From positions 57,310 to 121,309 of the forward strand of contig CASFNR010000003.1 in the NCBI GenBank assembly GCA_949296115.1: a stretch of DNA of 64,000 nt, in the 5' to 3' direction. Both the position numbers and the translations under genes were made by a program. Shown here one piece after another: positions 17,474 through 26,119 of this stretch (position 1 is its first letter; each line of letters starts with the position of its first letter). Under the pieces are notes generated by a model. The model was not told where the DNA came from. It did no database searches and worked only from the letters and a program-made list of their open reading frames with translations. This DNA comes from an uncultured Eubacteriales bacterium (lineage in GTDB: Bacteria > Bacillota > Clostridia > Oscillospirales > Oscillospiraceae).

Positions 17474-18688
17474 TTGGAAAAAGAGCATATCAAAAAGATT
17501 GTGGAGCGCCAATATCTGATGACCGATATTGGCAGAGTCAATAATATCCGGCAGCTGTATACGGAGTTCAGTCCCAATGTGAACTACGATGCTCTGTGTG
17601 AAAGCGCATTTTTCCCGGCGCTGGAAAAAATGATGGAGCCTGTTCTGGACCAATTGGAGGAGACCCCGGGGCAGAATGTGGAATACTGGGCCCAGCGGGG
17701 CATGGTGAAGGAGTGCCACGGCAGCGACAGGCCCATCGACTGGGATACCTACCAGTGGGAGAACGGTTATCGCTGGGAGCCCCAGGGTTTTGAGACCAAG
17801 CAGAACAGCCACCTGTTCTGGAATTCCTATGTACCTGCCTCTGCGTTCCGTCCGGAGAACAAGGATCGGAAATATCCCCTTGTTTTTGTCCTCCATGGGG
17901 CAAACAACGGGATGTTCCTGATGGAAGGCTGGGGCTTTGTTCAGGCGGCAGCGGAGCGGGAGTGGATTGTAATTGTTCCGTCGCTTCAGGTGGATGACTT
18001 TATCCTGGACGTTCTGGAACAGGCCAAACACCTGTACCCCGTGGATGAGAGCCGGATTTATGCTGCTGGGTTCTCCTATGGCGGCTGGTGCTCCAACCGG
18101 CTGGGCAACCAGCATCCGGAGATTTTTGCAGCAGTGGCGCCCTGCGGCGCAGCCATGGATTCCGGCTTCACCCCGGGTGACCCCCACGACCGGGAGCCGA
18201 TTCCGCCCTTTGACGGTGTCCCCCGGGCTTTGGAAAAGGGAATCTGCATGCCCATTATCAACTGTTATGGGGACTGCGACGGAAACCGTTTCCCCTTCTA
18301 TGATTTCCACGGCAGAGCCTTCGGCCTGTCCGGCATGGAAACGCCTCAGGATTTGGTGGATGGTATTAACGTATGGGCCAGAGTCAACCATGCCCCAGAG
18401 CTGAAGCTGGAGGATGTGATGGCCCTGAAGGACCGTACAGATGCCACTCCGGCGGAGAAGGAAACCGGGATTCCGCTGGCTCCGGGCTGCGGACATACCT
18501 TCCAGGCGGATGGGGTGCGGTACCACACCTGCGACATCAAAAGTGAGGACGGCGTTGCCAGAGTCCGGATTCTTGCGGAAATGAACATTCCCCACTGGCC
18601 CACGCCGGAGATGATCCGCCAGATTTTTGCGTTCTTTGACCGATTCAGCAGGGACCCGGTTACCGGGGAGAGCGTGTATCGCCGCTGA
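17474..18688 (+). CDS. Alpha/beta hydrolase of the PHB depolymerase / feruloyl esterase-like type (second copy)
   Basis: The product (about 404 residues) is a paralogue of the hydrolase at 8148: same N-terminal helical part (MTDIGRVNNIRQLYTEF), YPLVFVLHGANNG, nucleophile elbow GFSYGG, VAPCGAA, and C-terminal IPHWPTPEM with the late His. No ATG fits; TTG at 17474 is chosen because AGAAAGG lies about 12 bases upstream, while an in-frame TTG at 17462 would sit directly on that site. It is an intracellular esterase candidate. It follows the hairpin at 17398 and is followed by the MATE gene after about 10 bases, so the two are probably co-transcribed. Confidence 0.8.
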   Translation: MEKEHIKKIVERQYLMTDIGRVNNIRQLYTEFSPNVNYDALCESAFFPALEKMMEPVLDQLEETPGQNVEYWAQRGMVKECHGSDRPIDWDTYQWENGYRWEPQGFETKQNSHLFWNSYVPASAFRPENKDRKYPLVFVLHGANNGMFLMEGWGFVQAAAEREWIVIVPSLQVDDFILDVLEQAKHLYPVDESRIYAAGFSYGGWCSNRLGNQHPEIFAAVAPCGAAMDSGFTPGDPHDREPIPPFDGVPRALEKGICMPIINCYGDCDGNRFPFYDFHGRAFGLSGMETPQDLVDGINVWARVNHAPELKLEDVMALKDRTDATPAEKETGIPLAPGCGHTFQADGVRYHTCDIKSEDGVARVRILAEMNIPHWPTPEMIRQIFAFFDRFSRDPVTGESVYRR

Positions 18689-18698
18689 GGAAGGTGGG

Positions 18699-20084
18699 GT
18701 GGCCAGATTGAAATTTGTGGATAACTGCATTGAAACAGACCGAATCTTTTACAAGCGGCTGTTCCGGACCGCCGTGCCGGTGATTCTCCAGAGCCTGATC
18801 ACCACCGGCGTCAACCTGATGGACAATATCATGCTGGGACAGCTGACAGAAACGGCCCTGGGCGCATCCACCCAGGCAAACCAGTTTATCAGCCTGTTTA
18901 CCTTTGCCATTATGGGCATCAGCATGGGCTCCTCGGTGCTGTCCTCCCGGTTTTATGGGGCGGGGGATTCCAAGTCCTTGAAAAAGATTATTACCATTGC
19001 CCTGCGGTTCGGACTGATTCTGGGCGCTGTTTTTACCCTGGCGAACGTTTTGTTCCCGGAGCAAATCATGAGCCTGTACATCAAGAAGGGGGAAACCTCC
19101 TTTATTGAGGCCGGCGTCACCTATCTGCGCTGGTCTACCGCCACTTATCTGCTGATGAGTGTGTCCTTTGTGTGCACCAACATTCTGCGCAGTGCGGGAA
19201 TGACCCATGTTCCGCTGATTGCCTCGATTTGCGCCTTTGGCGTGAATGTGGGCGCCAACTATGTCTTTATCTTCGGCAAACTGGGGATGCCTGCCCTGGG
19301 CGTTGCCGGTGCCGCCCTGGGCACAGTGCTGGCCAGGATCGTGGAAACCACCATTCTGCTGGTGTATTTCTTCCGGGACAAGAAGATTCACTACCGGCCC
19401 CGGGATATCCTGCTGCCCTGCGGCGATCTGGTGGGAGACTTTGTACGCATCAGCGTGCCGGTTATGCTCAGCGATACCCTGCTGGGCCTGGGCGACAGTG
19501 TTCTGGCCATCATCATGGGACAGATTGGCGCATCCTTTGTCTCGGCCAATTCCATTACCATGGTGGTACAGCGGGTGAGCACCATCTTTATCACCGGCCT
19601 TGCCTTCTCCAGCTGCTTCCTGACGGGACAAGTCCTGGGGGAGCGACGGATTCAGGCGGCGAGAAAGCAGGGGTATACTTATCTGTTCCTGGGACTGGTT
19701 ATTGGTGCTGCGGCTTCAGTGATTATTCAGCTGATCAGTGGTCCGGTTGTGAATGCCTATAAGATCAGCGACGAAACCAAGGACATTGCCTTCTCCCTGA
19801 TGAATGCGGTGAGCGTCATCATCATCTTCCGTTCCAGTAACTCCATCTTGACCAAGGGCGTCCTGCGGGGCGGCGGCGATACCAAATTCCTGCTGGCGGC
19901 GGACATGTCCACCATGTGGCTCATTGCGGTGCCCCTGGGTGCGCTGGCGGGACTGGTGCTCCACCTGCATGCCTTCTGGATTTACATCTTCCTCCACTCC
20001 GACCAGATTATCAAGGCCATTTGGTGCATCTTCCGGCTGAAGAGCGGGAAATGGATCAAAAAGGTCAAGGGTCTGGACCTCTGA
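18699..20084 (+). CDS. MATE-family efflux transporter
   Basis: MATE proteins export organic cations, drugs or plant compounds in exchange for Na+ or H+. The 461-residue product has about twelve hydrophobic segments in two similar halves, including ILQSLITTGVNLMDNIMLGQ near the start and the second-half counterpart VMLSDTLLGLGDSVLAIIMG. I favour GTG at 18699 behind GAGGAAGG; TTG at 18708 is possible. It is the last gene of this plus-strand run and ends at a bidirectional terminator. Its location in a sugar/ester catabolism island suggests export of a by-product, perhaps the aglycone or acyl acid, which is speculation. Confidence 0.88.
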   Translation: MARLKFVDNCIETDRIFYKRLFRTAVPVILQSLITTGVNLMDNIMLGQLTETALGASTQANQFISLFTFAIMGISMGSSVLSSRFYGAGDSKSLKKIITIALRFGLILGAVFTLANVLFPEQIMSLYIKKGETSFIEAGVTYLRWSTATYLLMSVSFVCTNILRSAGMTHVPLIASICAFGVNVGANYVFIFGKLGMPALGVAGAALGTVLARIVETTILLVYFFRDKKIHYRPRDILLPCGDLVGDFVRISVPVMLSDTLLGLGDSVLAIIMGQIGASFVSANSITMVVQRVSTIFITGLAFSSCFLTGQVLGERRIQAARKQGYTYLFLGLVIGAAASVIIQLISGPVVNAYKISDETKDIAFSLMNAVSVIIIFRSSNSILTKGVLRGGGDTKFLLAADMSTMWLIAVPLGALAGLVLHLHAFWIYIFLHSDQIIKAIWCIFRLKSGKWIKKVKGLDL

Positions 20085-20108
20085 GCCATTCTCTGCCTTA
20101 TTGAAAAT

Positions 20109-20152
20109 ACCCCTCGCCGACCCTGGACAGATGCCCGGGATTGGCGAGGGGT
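20109..20152. terminator. Terminator between convergent MATE and sugar ABC ATPase genes
   Basis: Arms ACCCCTCGCC (20109-20118) and GGCGAGGGGT (20143-20152), followed by TTGAATTT on the plus strand and by TATTTTC on the minus strand, so it may act in both directions. Confidence 0.7.
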
Positions 20153-20162
20153 TTGAATTTGA

Positions 20163-21341
20163 TTAGCCGAATATGGAATTTCCATCCTGGTCGAAAAGAT
20201 AAAAGCGGCTGGGATTGAGCTGGAAACAGACGTCCTGCCCCTTCCGGCAGACCGGGACTTCCGGGGCGTCGGGAATGACGGCGCTGATCTTCTGGGAGGG
20301 AAGTAGCAGGTGAACCAGCGTTTCACCACCCAACGGTTCTGTATATTCCACCCGGGCCTGGTGAGGGCCTTTGCCCAGCTCGATGTTGACCGGGCGGATG
20401 CCAACGGTTATGCGCTGGCCGGGTGTTCGGGACTCCAGCCCGGAGTGCAGGGCTTCCGGCAGAGCATAGACCTGACCAAAGAGGTCCACCGTCCAGCGGC
20501 CCCCTTCCCAGCAAAGCGGAACCTCTTCCACGAAATTCATGGCGGGCTGCCCCACGAAGGAAGCGACAAAGCGGTTGACTGGCCGGGTATAAATTTCCTG
20601 GGGCGTACCGACCTGCTCCAGCATGCCGTCACGAAGGAGGGCGATTCTTGTGCCCAGGGCGAAGGCCTCTGCCTGATCGTGGGTCACATAGATGAAGGTG
20701 GTTCCCAATTCCCGGTGGAGCCGCTTCACCTGCAGGCGCAGGGCCTGCCGCATGGGGGCGTCCAGGTTGCTGAAGGGTTCGTCCATCAGGAACAGCTTGG
20801 GCCTGCGGACAATGGCGCGGCCAATGGCCACACGCTGCAGCTGACCGCCGGACAGCTGATTGGGCCGTTTGTTCAGCTGGTTTTCCAAACCCAGCAGCCG
20901 GGCGGTTTCCCGGACAATGGGATCCAGCTTTTCCCGGGGGGTGTGAAGGTTGCGCAGGGGGAAGGCAATGTTATCGTAGACCGTAAAGTGGGGATAGAGG
21001 GAATAGTTCTGAAAGATCATAGCCATGTCCCGCTCTTCCGGGGGCAGATCGTTAATAACTGTCCCTTCCATCACAACTTCTCCGTCCGTCACATCCTCCA
21101 GCCCGGCAATCATCCGCAGCAGGGTGCTCTTTCCGCAGCCGGATGCCCCCAGAAGCACCAGAAATTCCCCCTCCTGGATGTCCAGACTCAGATCCTGGAT
21201 GGCCAGAACGCCTTCGTTGGTGGTGAAGGGCTTTTGCCGCTGCTCTCGGAGAAAAGCGGCGGCCTTCCGGCGGCCCAGGATACCGCTGACCTTTACAAAG
21301 GGATACACTTTCACGAGATGTTTCAGTTCCAGCTGGGCCAT
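20163..21341 (-). CDS. Sugar ABC importer ATP-binding protein (MsmK/UgpC type)
   Basis: The 392-residue ATPase energises CUT1 sugar importers. It shows Walker A GASGCGKST, Q-loop FQNYSLYPH, signature LSGGQLQR, Walker B LFLMDEPFSNLD, the switch region TFIYVTHDQAEA, and a C-terminal TOBE/regulatory domain of about 130 residues. An unusual insert of about 25 residues (FVKVSGILGRRKAAAF onward) precedes the Walker A strand. It is the last gene of a minus-strand operon that also encodes two permeases; its ATG overlaps the stop of the DUF624 gene by one base. In Gram-positive bacteria such ATPases may serve several importers, so a dedicated copy beside its permeases suggests a self-contained system. 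Confidence 0.93.
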   Translation of the reverse strand: MAQLELKHLVKVYPFVKVSGILGRRKAAAFLREQRQKPFTTNEGVLAIQDLSLDIQEGEFLVLLGASGCGKSTLLRMIAGLEDVTDGEVVMEGTVINDLPPEERDMAMIFQNYSLYPHFTVYDNIAFPLRNLHTPREKLDPIVRETARLLGLENQLNKRPNQLSGGQLQRVAIGRAIVRRPKLFLMDEPFSNLDAPMRQALRLQVKRLHRELGTTFIYVTHDQAEAFALGTRIALLRDGMLEQVGTPQEIYTRPVNRFVASFVGQPAMNFVEEVPLCWEGGRWTVDLFGQVYALPEALHSGLESRTPGQRITVGIRPVNIELGKGPHQARVEYTEPLGGETLVHLLLPSQKISAVIPDAPEVPVCRKGQDVCFQLNPSRFYLFDQDGNSIFG

Positions 21342-22060
21342 CAGGGTGCCTCCTTCTCAGACTCTGTCAGGTATCGATCCAGGGCGATGCTGCCCATATC
21401 CTCTGCCGCTGATTGGGGGGCGTCCTCTTCTTCATCGTCATCCTCAGAAAGTCCGGCGCTGGTGATGTATGCTTCCATTGTTTTCTTCATCCCGGTGGCA
21501 ATCAGGTCCATATAGACCGCCGGAAGAATCAGCAGCAGCACGGGATAAAAATCAATCAGCACCCCAACCAACACCAACAGTACCAGCATATACACATCCC
21601 GAAGAATGTGCTGGCTGGAAAAATACAGGGAAAGCCGCACGACGCCCATGGCGCTGCAGGTAAACCGGGACAAAACAGGGGGCAGATACAGAATGGACGG
21701 AATCAGAATGACAGCCAGCAGCAGCCCGACAGCGGTGTGAACCACACCGAAAACACTGTCCTGCCACAGCTGAGAGCCCAGGAACCAGCCGTAAGCCAGC
21801 AAGCCGCAGCAGAGCAGACAAACAACACTGAGAAGAATGCCGTTTTTCAGCTCCCGGATAAACACCTGGAAAAAGTCCTTGGTGACGCCCGCCCCGTTGC
21901 CCTGGACCACGGTGACAATGGTGTGATACAGCGCAGCGCTGGCAGGAATGATGGTCACAACCGGGATGCAGCACACGGCCCAATAGAAGCTCAGCAGCAT
22001 CAGATTGGCGATGCGGATCATGACTGCCATGATGGGATTGTCATAGTTGAATACGCCCAT
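21341..22060 (-). CDS. DUF624 (YesL-like) membrane protein
   Basis: The 239-residue protein begins MGVFNYDNPIMAVM and has about five hydrophobic segments, such as LMLLSFYWAVCCIPVVTIIP and LLSVVCLLCCGLLAYGWFLG. This matches the YesL/DUF624 family, small membrane proteins that sit with Lpl/Yes-type sugar importers and YesMN sensors in Bacillota; their function is not established. The C-terminus is acidic (SEDDDEEEDAP). The start at 22060 is set by AAGGAGATAACCCT. It overlaps the ATPase gene downstream by one base and follows the deacetylase gene by 23 bases. The context supports a role in sugar uptake or its sensing. Confidence 0.82.
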   Translation of the reverse strand: MGVFNYDNPIMAVMIRIANLMLLSFYWAVCCIPVVTIIPASAALYHTIVTVVQGNGAGVTKDFFQVFIRELKNGILLSVVCLLCCGLLAYGWFLGSQLWQDSVFGVVHTAVGLLLAVILIPSILYLPPVLSRFTCSAMGVVRLSLYFSSQHILRDVYMLVLLVLVGVLIDFYPVLLLILPAVYMDLIATGMKKTMEAYITSAGLSEDDDEEEDAPQSAAEDMGSIALDRYLTESEKEAP

Positions 22061-22083
22061 AGGGTTATCTCCTTCTGATTGGG

Positions 22084-22941
22084 TTACAGGGGGGTCTCGG
22101 GAATCCGGGCAGTCTGACCTGCGGCGAGCAGGAAGGGAGCCCGGTTCAGCTGAATCCACACATCCACAGCGCTGGAATTGTGAATCATGCTGCCGTCAGC
22201 GGAATAGACCAGTTGCTGATAGGCAGCCACATATTCCAGAATCTGGGTATTGGATGCGAACCAGATCTGATCGGCGAATTGGCTTACATACCGGAAGAGG
22301 GTTTCAATCACGTCCCAATTGTCATCGCTGTCGAACTCATAGGCATGGCCCCAGAGGAAGAACAGGGAGGGACCAAAGTGAAATTCCGTACAGAAAGACT
22401 TGGCAAGCGCCATCAAGTCCGGGTCGCCGTGGTGACAGGTGGGGTCCCACTCCAGAAAATCCGCAGGCAGATCAAACGAGTGGGTGGAGCGCACCGTCCG
22501 GGCGCCCCGGTATCCGCAAAGCCGCAGGGCCTCTTTGACCTCGGGGTTGAAGGTCCCGAAGGGGTAAGCGAACATCTGCACCAGACGGCCGGAAAGCTGC
22601 TCCAGGCGGCGGCGGTCCTCGATGATTTCATAAACCGCCAGAGGGGTACCAACGGCATCCAAAGCGGAGTGATACAGCCCGTGTCCGCCGATGTCCTGGT
22701 TTGCGTAAAGGGAAATCTCCTCCGGCAGAATTTTAGAAATGTCCGTGGGCTTTCCCTTGGGGCCGGGCATCTGGCCCTGGAAGCCCAGCACACCGCTGCC
22801 CAGATTGAAGGTGCACTGAATGCCATATTGCTCGCAGAGCGCCACCAGCCGGCGATCCTGCACCACGCCGTCATCATAACTCAGAGTCAGTGCTTTTGAC
22901 TTCCCGTTGGGGAACAGCATTTTATCCATTCTTTTTCCCAT
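22084..22941 (-). CDS. Polysaccharide deacetylase (NodB-like) family protein
   Basis: The 285-residue protein has the CE4/NodB homology fold. Visible motifs are LTLSYDDG (catalytic base and metal Asp), GGHGLYHS giving the H-x3-H metal pair, and FAYPFGTFNPEVKEAL with YRGARTVRS downstream. These enzymes are metal-dependent N- or O-deacetylases of amino- or acetylated sugars. There is no signal peptide, so it should act on imported oligosaccharides, unusual for the family, which is mostly exported. The ATG at 22941 follows GAAAGGATG. It lies between the permease gene and DUF624 in the importer operon, after a 16-base-pair intercistronic hairpin. Confidence 0.85.
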   Translation of the reverse strand: MGKRMDKMLFPNGKSKALTLSYDDGVVQDRRLVALCEQYGIQCTFNLGSGVLGFQGQMPGPKGKPTDISKILPEEISLYANQDIGGHGLYHSALDAVGTPLAVYEIIEDRRRLEQLSGRLVQMFAYPFGTFNPEVKEALRLCGYRGARTVRSTHSFDLPADFLEWDPTCHHGDPDLMALAKSFCTEFHFGPSLFFLWGHAYEFDSDDNWDVIETLFRYVSQFADQIWFASNTQILEYVAAYQQLVYSADGSMIHNSSAVDVWIQLNRAPFLLAAGQTARIPETPL

Positions 22942-22964
22942 TATATCGCATCCTTTCTGAAATT

Positions 22965-23014
22965 ACAATCTTGCAAGGCACGACCCGAAGGGGGCTCATG
23001 CCTTGCAAGATTGT
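22965..23014 (-). repeat. Perfect 16-base inverted repeat inside the importer operon
   Basis: Arms 22965-22980 and 22999-23014 are exact complements with an 18-base loop. No T run follows on either strand, so it is probably an mRNA-stabilising or processing hairpin between the permease and deacetylase genes, not a terminator. Confidence 0.75.
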
Positions 23015-23037
23015 GAAATAATGGAATTAAGCGGGGA

Positions 23038-23943
23038 TCAGCCCTTGACGCCGCCGACCACCATGCCCTTGACCAGCTCTTTCTGGATGAAGGGGTAGAC
23101 CAGCAGGATGGGGAGGATGGCGATGATGGCGATGGCCATCCGGGCGCCTTCTGTGGGCAGGGACTTGAACGCCAGAGCGGCGGATTCCGCAGCCACGTCC
23201 GAGGACTTCAGGAAAGCGATGCTGTCCATCAGACGCTTCAGGTAGACCTGAATGGTGTACAGCTTGGTGTTGGTGATGTAGTACAGACCGTTTGTCCAGT
23301 TGTTCCAATAACCCAGGGCTGCAAACAGGCCGATGGTGGTCAGAACCGGCTTGGACAGAGGGACCATAATACCGGTGTAGATTCTGGCGTCGCTGGCGCC
23401 GTCGATGCGGGCCGCCTCAATGATGGAGTAGGGGATGTTGGTGTTGTAGTAGTTGCGTACCATCAGAACATTCAGTGCGCCCATCAGGCTGCCGGGAAGC
23501 AGATAAGCCCAGACGGTGTCCTTGATGTGGAACAGCCGGGTCCAGACAATGTAGCTGGCGGTCAGACCGCCGTTGAACAGCACGGTGAAGAACAGGATGA
23601 AGGCGAACAGGTTGCGCTGCTTGAAGTCCTTCCGGCTGAGGGGGTAGGCGAACAGAGAGGTGAGAACCAGGTTGCTGGCCGTGCCCACAACCGTTACCAG
23701 AATGGTCAGGGCATAGCACCGGCCGATGGTGAACCGCTTGGCCCACAGGTACTCATAGGCGGCGGTGGAAATTTCCGCAGGCCAGAACTTATAACCCTGT
23801 GCCAGGGCGCTTTCCGAAGTGAAGGAAACGGAGAGCATCAGCAGGAAGGGAATAATGCAGTAGATTGCCAGAAGGCTCATCAGAACCAGCGCCACATTGT
23901 GGAAGGCACGCTCGTCCTTAATGGCAGGCTTTTTGTTTTTCAT
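23038..23943 (-). CDS. Carbohydrate ABC transporter permease (LplC/YtcP type)
   Basis: This 301-residue inner membrane subunit of a CUT1 importer has six hydrophobic segments, beginning with VALVLMSLLAIYCIIPFLLMLS. The EAA motif that contacts the ATPase is seen as IIEAARIDGASDARIYTGIMVPLSKP near residue 190. The C-terminus VKGMVVGGVKG is typical of the LplC/YtcP group, which works with an LplB/YteP partner and a large binding lipoprotein. The gene follows the partner permease gene by 14 bases (minus strand), with GGAGG before its ATG. The sugar is unknown; relatives take up rhamnogalacturonan-, xylan- or glycan-derived oligosaccharides. Confidence 0.93.
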   Translation of the reverse strand: MKNKKPAIKDERAFHNVALVLMSLLAIYCIIPFLLMLSVSFTSESALAQGYKFWPAEISTAAYEYLWAKRFTIGRCYALTILVTVVGTASNLVLTSLFAYPLSRKDFKQRNLFAFILFFTVLFNGGLTASYIVWTRLFHIKDTVWAYLLPGSLMGALNVLMVRNYYNTNIPYSIIEAARIDGASDARIYTGIMVPLSKPVLTTIGLFAALGYWNNWTNGLYYITNTKLYTIQVYLKRLMDSIAFLKSSDVAAESAALAFKSLPTEGARMAIAIIAILPILLVYPFIQKELVKGMVVGGVKG

Positions 23944-23957
23944 ACAGTGCTACCTCC

Positions 23958-24941
23958 TTAGAACAGTGCGTCATCCGGATCAACAACCCGGACAAAGGCG
24001 TTGGAAAGGCAAACCAGAATGAAGCCGATAATGGCCTGGAACACACTGGCCGCGGAGGACATGCCCACGTCGTTGAGCACCAGCAGGGCACGGTATACAT
24101 AGGTATCGATGGTCTGGGTGGTGCTGTTCAGCAGACCGGAACCCAGAGGAACCTGGTAGAACAGACCGAAATCGGAGTTGAAGATGCGGCCCACGCTCAT
24201 CAGGAGCATCAGGATCATCATGGGCTTCAGCATGGGCAGCGTGATATAGATGATCTGCTTGAATTTGTTGGCGCCGTCAATCCGGGCGGACTCGTAGAGA
24301 CCTTTGTCAATGCCGCCGATGCTGGCCATGTAAATGATGGAGCTTTGACCGGAGGATTGCCAGAAGTGAACAATGGTCAGAATCACGGGCCAATACTTGG
24401 CGGTGGCGTACCAGTTGATTTTTTCATGCAGAATGGCGGTGTTGACATAACCGTAGGTTGTGCTGAGGAAGGCGTACACGATGAAGGACAGGATAACTGC
24501 GGACACCATGGAGGGGAAGCAGATGACGGGCTGAATCACCTTGGCGATGGGGCGGCTGGAAATTTCCGACATGCAGATGGCGATAAAGACTGCAATGACC
24601 ATCCCCAGAATGATCCAGACCACGTTGTATGCCAGGGTGTTGCGGATCATAATCATGGCGTCCTTGGTCTTGAACAGGAACTCGAAGTTGTCCAGACCAA
24701 CCCAGGGGCTGGCCAGGATGCCCTTGGAGAAATTCACACGCTTGAACGCAATGAGGATACCAAACATCGGCAGATAGTTGTTGCACACCAGATAGATGAG
24801 CCCAGGGAGCATCATCAGGTACAGCGGCAGCATATTCAGGAAAGTGGACTTGCGGGATTTCTTCTTTCTGGCTGCCAGCAGACCGTCGTACTGCGATTTG
24901 CCGGCTTCTTTTAGCTGAGTTGAGTCGGTTTTCCTTGACAT
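23958..24941 (-). CDS. Carbohydrate ABC transporter permease (LplB/YteP type)
   Basis: This 327-residue permease begins MSRKTDSTQLKEAGK, with a basic cytoplasmic N-terminus and six hydrophobic segments starting LPLYLMMLPGLIYLVC. The family mark YLPMFGILIAFKRVNF follows, and the EAA loop is YESARIDGANKFKQIIYITLPMLKP. The start at 24941 follows AAGGAGAGA; upstream in-frame codons look unlike the family. It pairs with the permease at 23038. It is the second gene of the operon that begins with the Nif3-like gene. The matching solute-binding lipoprotein is most likely the one at 38934, 14 kb away, an unusual separation for this class. Confidence 0.93.
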   Translation of the reverse strand: MSRKTDSTQLKEAGKSQYDGLLAARKKKSRKSTFLNMLPLYLMMLPGLIYLVCNNYLPMFGILIAFKRVNFSKGILASPWVGLDNFEFLFKTKDAMIMIRNTLAYNVVWIILGMVIAVFIAICMSEISSRPIAKVIQPVICFPSMVSAVILSFIVYAFLSTTYGYVNTAILHEKINWYATAKYWPVILTIVHFWQSSGQSSIIYMASIGGIDKGLYESARIDGANKFKQIIYITLPMLKPMMILMLLMSVGRIFNSDFGLFYQVPLGSGLLNSTTQTIDTYVYRALLVLNDVGMSSAASVFQAIIGFILVCLSNAFVRVVDPDDALF

Positions 24942-24974
24942 AAACAAATCTCTCCTTGCTGTTATGGAAGTACG

Positions 24975-25010
24975 CATCCCCGGGCATCTTTCCTGCACCC
25001 AGCGGGGATG
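24975..25010 (-). repeat. Intercistronic hairpin between Nif3-like and permease genes
   Basis: CATCCCCG (24975-24982) and CGGGGATG (25003-25010) are exact complements in the 81-base gap between the two genes. No T run follows. It may tune relative expression inside the operon. Confidence 0.45.
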
Positions 25011-25022
25011 GATTGCCGGAAA

Positions 25023-25832
25023 TTACAGATAGCGGAACAGGTCTCCAGCCGGAACAAAGGTAATGGGGAGGTCGTCTCCAACCAGGGGACGCAGCCACTC
25101 GGGAGCCCAGCGCATTCCAGCCTCCTCCTGAACGAAATGACCGGGAATAATCATTCCCTTGGCATGGCCCAGCTCAGCGGCGTCGTAATAATACAGCGGA
25201 GCGGTCCAGTCCACCGTCTCTCCCGGGATAATCACATCGTACTTCCAGGAAGCGGCGACCTGGTCGTTGTTGCTCCAGTTGGTGTGGGGGCCGGGAAGCA
25301 GATGGCCGCAAAAGCCCACCGTGGAAACCAGGGCGTCAGGGTTGCCGATGAAGCGGATGTGCTCCAGCCCCATTGCCTCTTTGATGTGCAGGGTCAAGTC
25401 TTTGAGCGTGGTTTCGGGAAGCTTGATTTCCATTTCCCGGGTACCGGGCACCACATAATCGTCCCAGCCCATCTGCCGGATCAGATAATGGAAGATTCCG
25501 TCGGGCTTGTGGGCGTGCATATGGTCGTGATCCCGGAAAACCACAATGCCGTTGTCCCGGAGCAGTTTGAGCTTCTGCTCATAAACCGGGTTGCCCTCCA
25601 GCCACTCGCACTCGTCATCGTAACCGCTGTAGAATGTGGGTTCATGGACGAAAATGAAATTGGCACCGATTTCGATGGCTTTGCGGATGATGGGAACGGT
25701 GGGCGCGATGGATACCAGGATGCCGGTGCACTCCACATTGGGATCGCCGCCCACCATTACATCGCAGGTTCTGCGGTCGCCGATATCCGGATGGTATGCC
25801 AATATTTTGTCGACAATGTTCTGAATCGTCAT
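25023..25832 (-). CDS. Nif3-like dinuclear metal centre protein
   Basis: The 269-residue product begins MTIQNIVDKILAYHPDIG and resembles the Nif3/YbgI family, which forms a hexamer with a two-metal site; its general role is unknown. Metal-site-like segments are FIFVHEPTFY (usually HHP in the family), FRDHDHMHAHKPDG, and GMIIPGHFVQEEAG. The HHP motif is altered, so this is a divergent member, which I would read as a metal-dependent hydrolase adapted to the locus. The ATG at 25832 stands behind AGGAGGAACCCAAC. It heads the minus-strand importer operon and has a promoter at 25943-25972. A housekeeping Nif3 would be expected elsewhere in the genome. Confidence 0.72.
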   Translation of the reverse strand: MTIQNIVDKILAYHPDIGDRRTCDVMVGGDPNVECTGILVSIAPTVPIIRKAIEIGANFIFVHEPTFYSGYDDECEWLEGNPVYEQKLKLLRDNGIVVFRDHDHMHAHKPDGIFHYLIRQMGWDDYVVPGTREMEIKLPETTLKDLTLHIKEAMGLEHIRFIGNPDALVSTVGFCGHLLPGPHTNWSNNDQVAASWKYDVIIPGETVDWTAPLYYYDAAELGHAKGMIIPGHFVQEEAGMRWAPEWLRPLVGDDLPITFVPAGDLFRYL

Positions 25833-26119
25833 GTTGGGTTCCTCCTGCATTCAACAATTTCACCAAGCGGGCAGCTTTCCGGGCGAAGGGAATGCGCCGA
25901 CAGTCAGAAAAGGGGTGCACAAAACCGCCGCTTTATTCACGCAATATAAAAGTAATTCATTTTGATGGCCAACCGCAATTGAAAATCACGACTTCACTTT
26001 CAATTTTCTATAGCAAAGGTCTCCAATCTCAAAATAGGTGATTACTTTTTCGAATGAAGGTGGAATCAAATTGGTGCTACAATGTCTGCCAGAAGGTATC
26101 AAACAGGAGGCTTTGTTCT
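25833..26119. promoter_or_regulatory. Divergent control region of importer operon and third oxidoreductase
   Basis: The 287-base AT-rich gap has a minus promoter TTGGCC/TATATT (25967-25972, 25943-25948, 18-base spacer) and a plus extended -10 TGC-TACAAT (26078-26083). Opposed TACTTTT elements occur at 25948-25954 (minus) and 26043-26050 (plus), the latter ending where the plus -35 would be. An inverted repeat with arms AATTGAAA (25977-25984) and TTTCAATT (25998-26005) lies between. No gene is seen. Confidence 0.55.
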
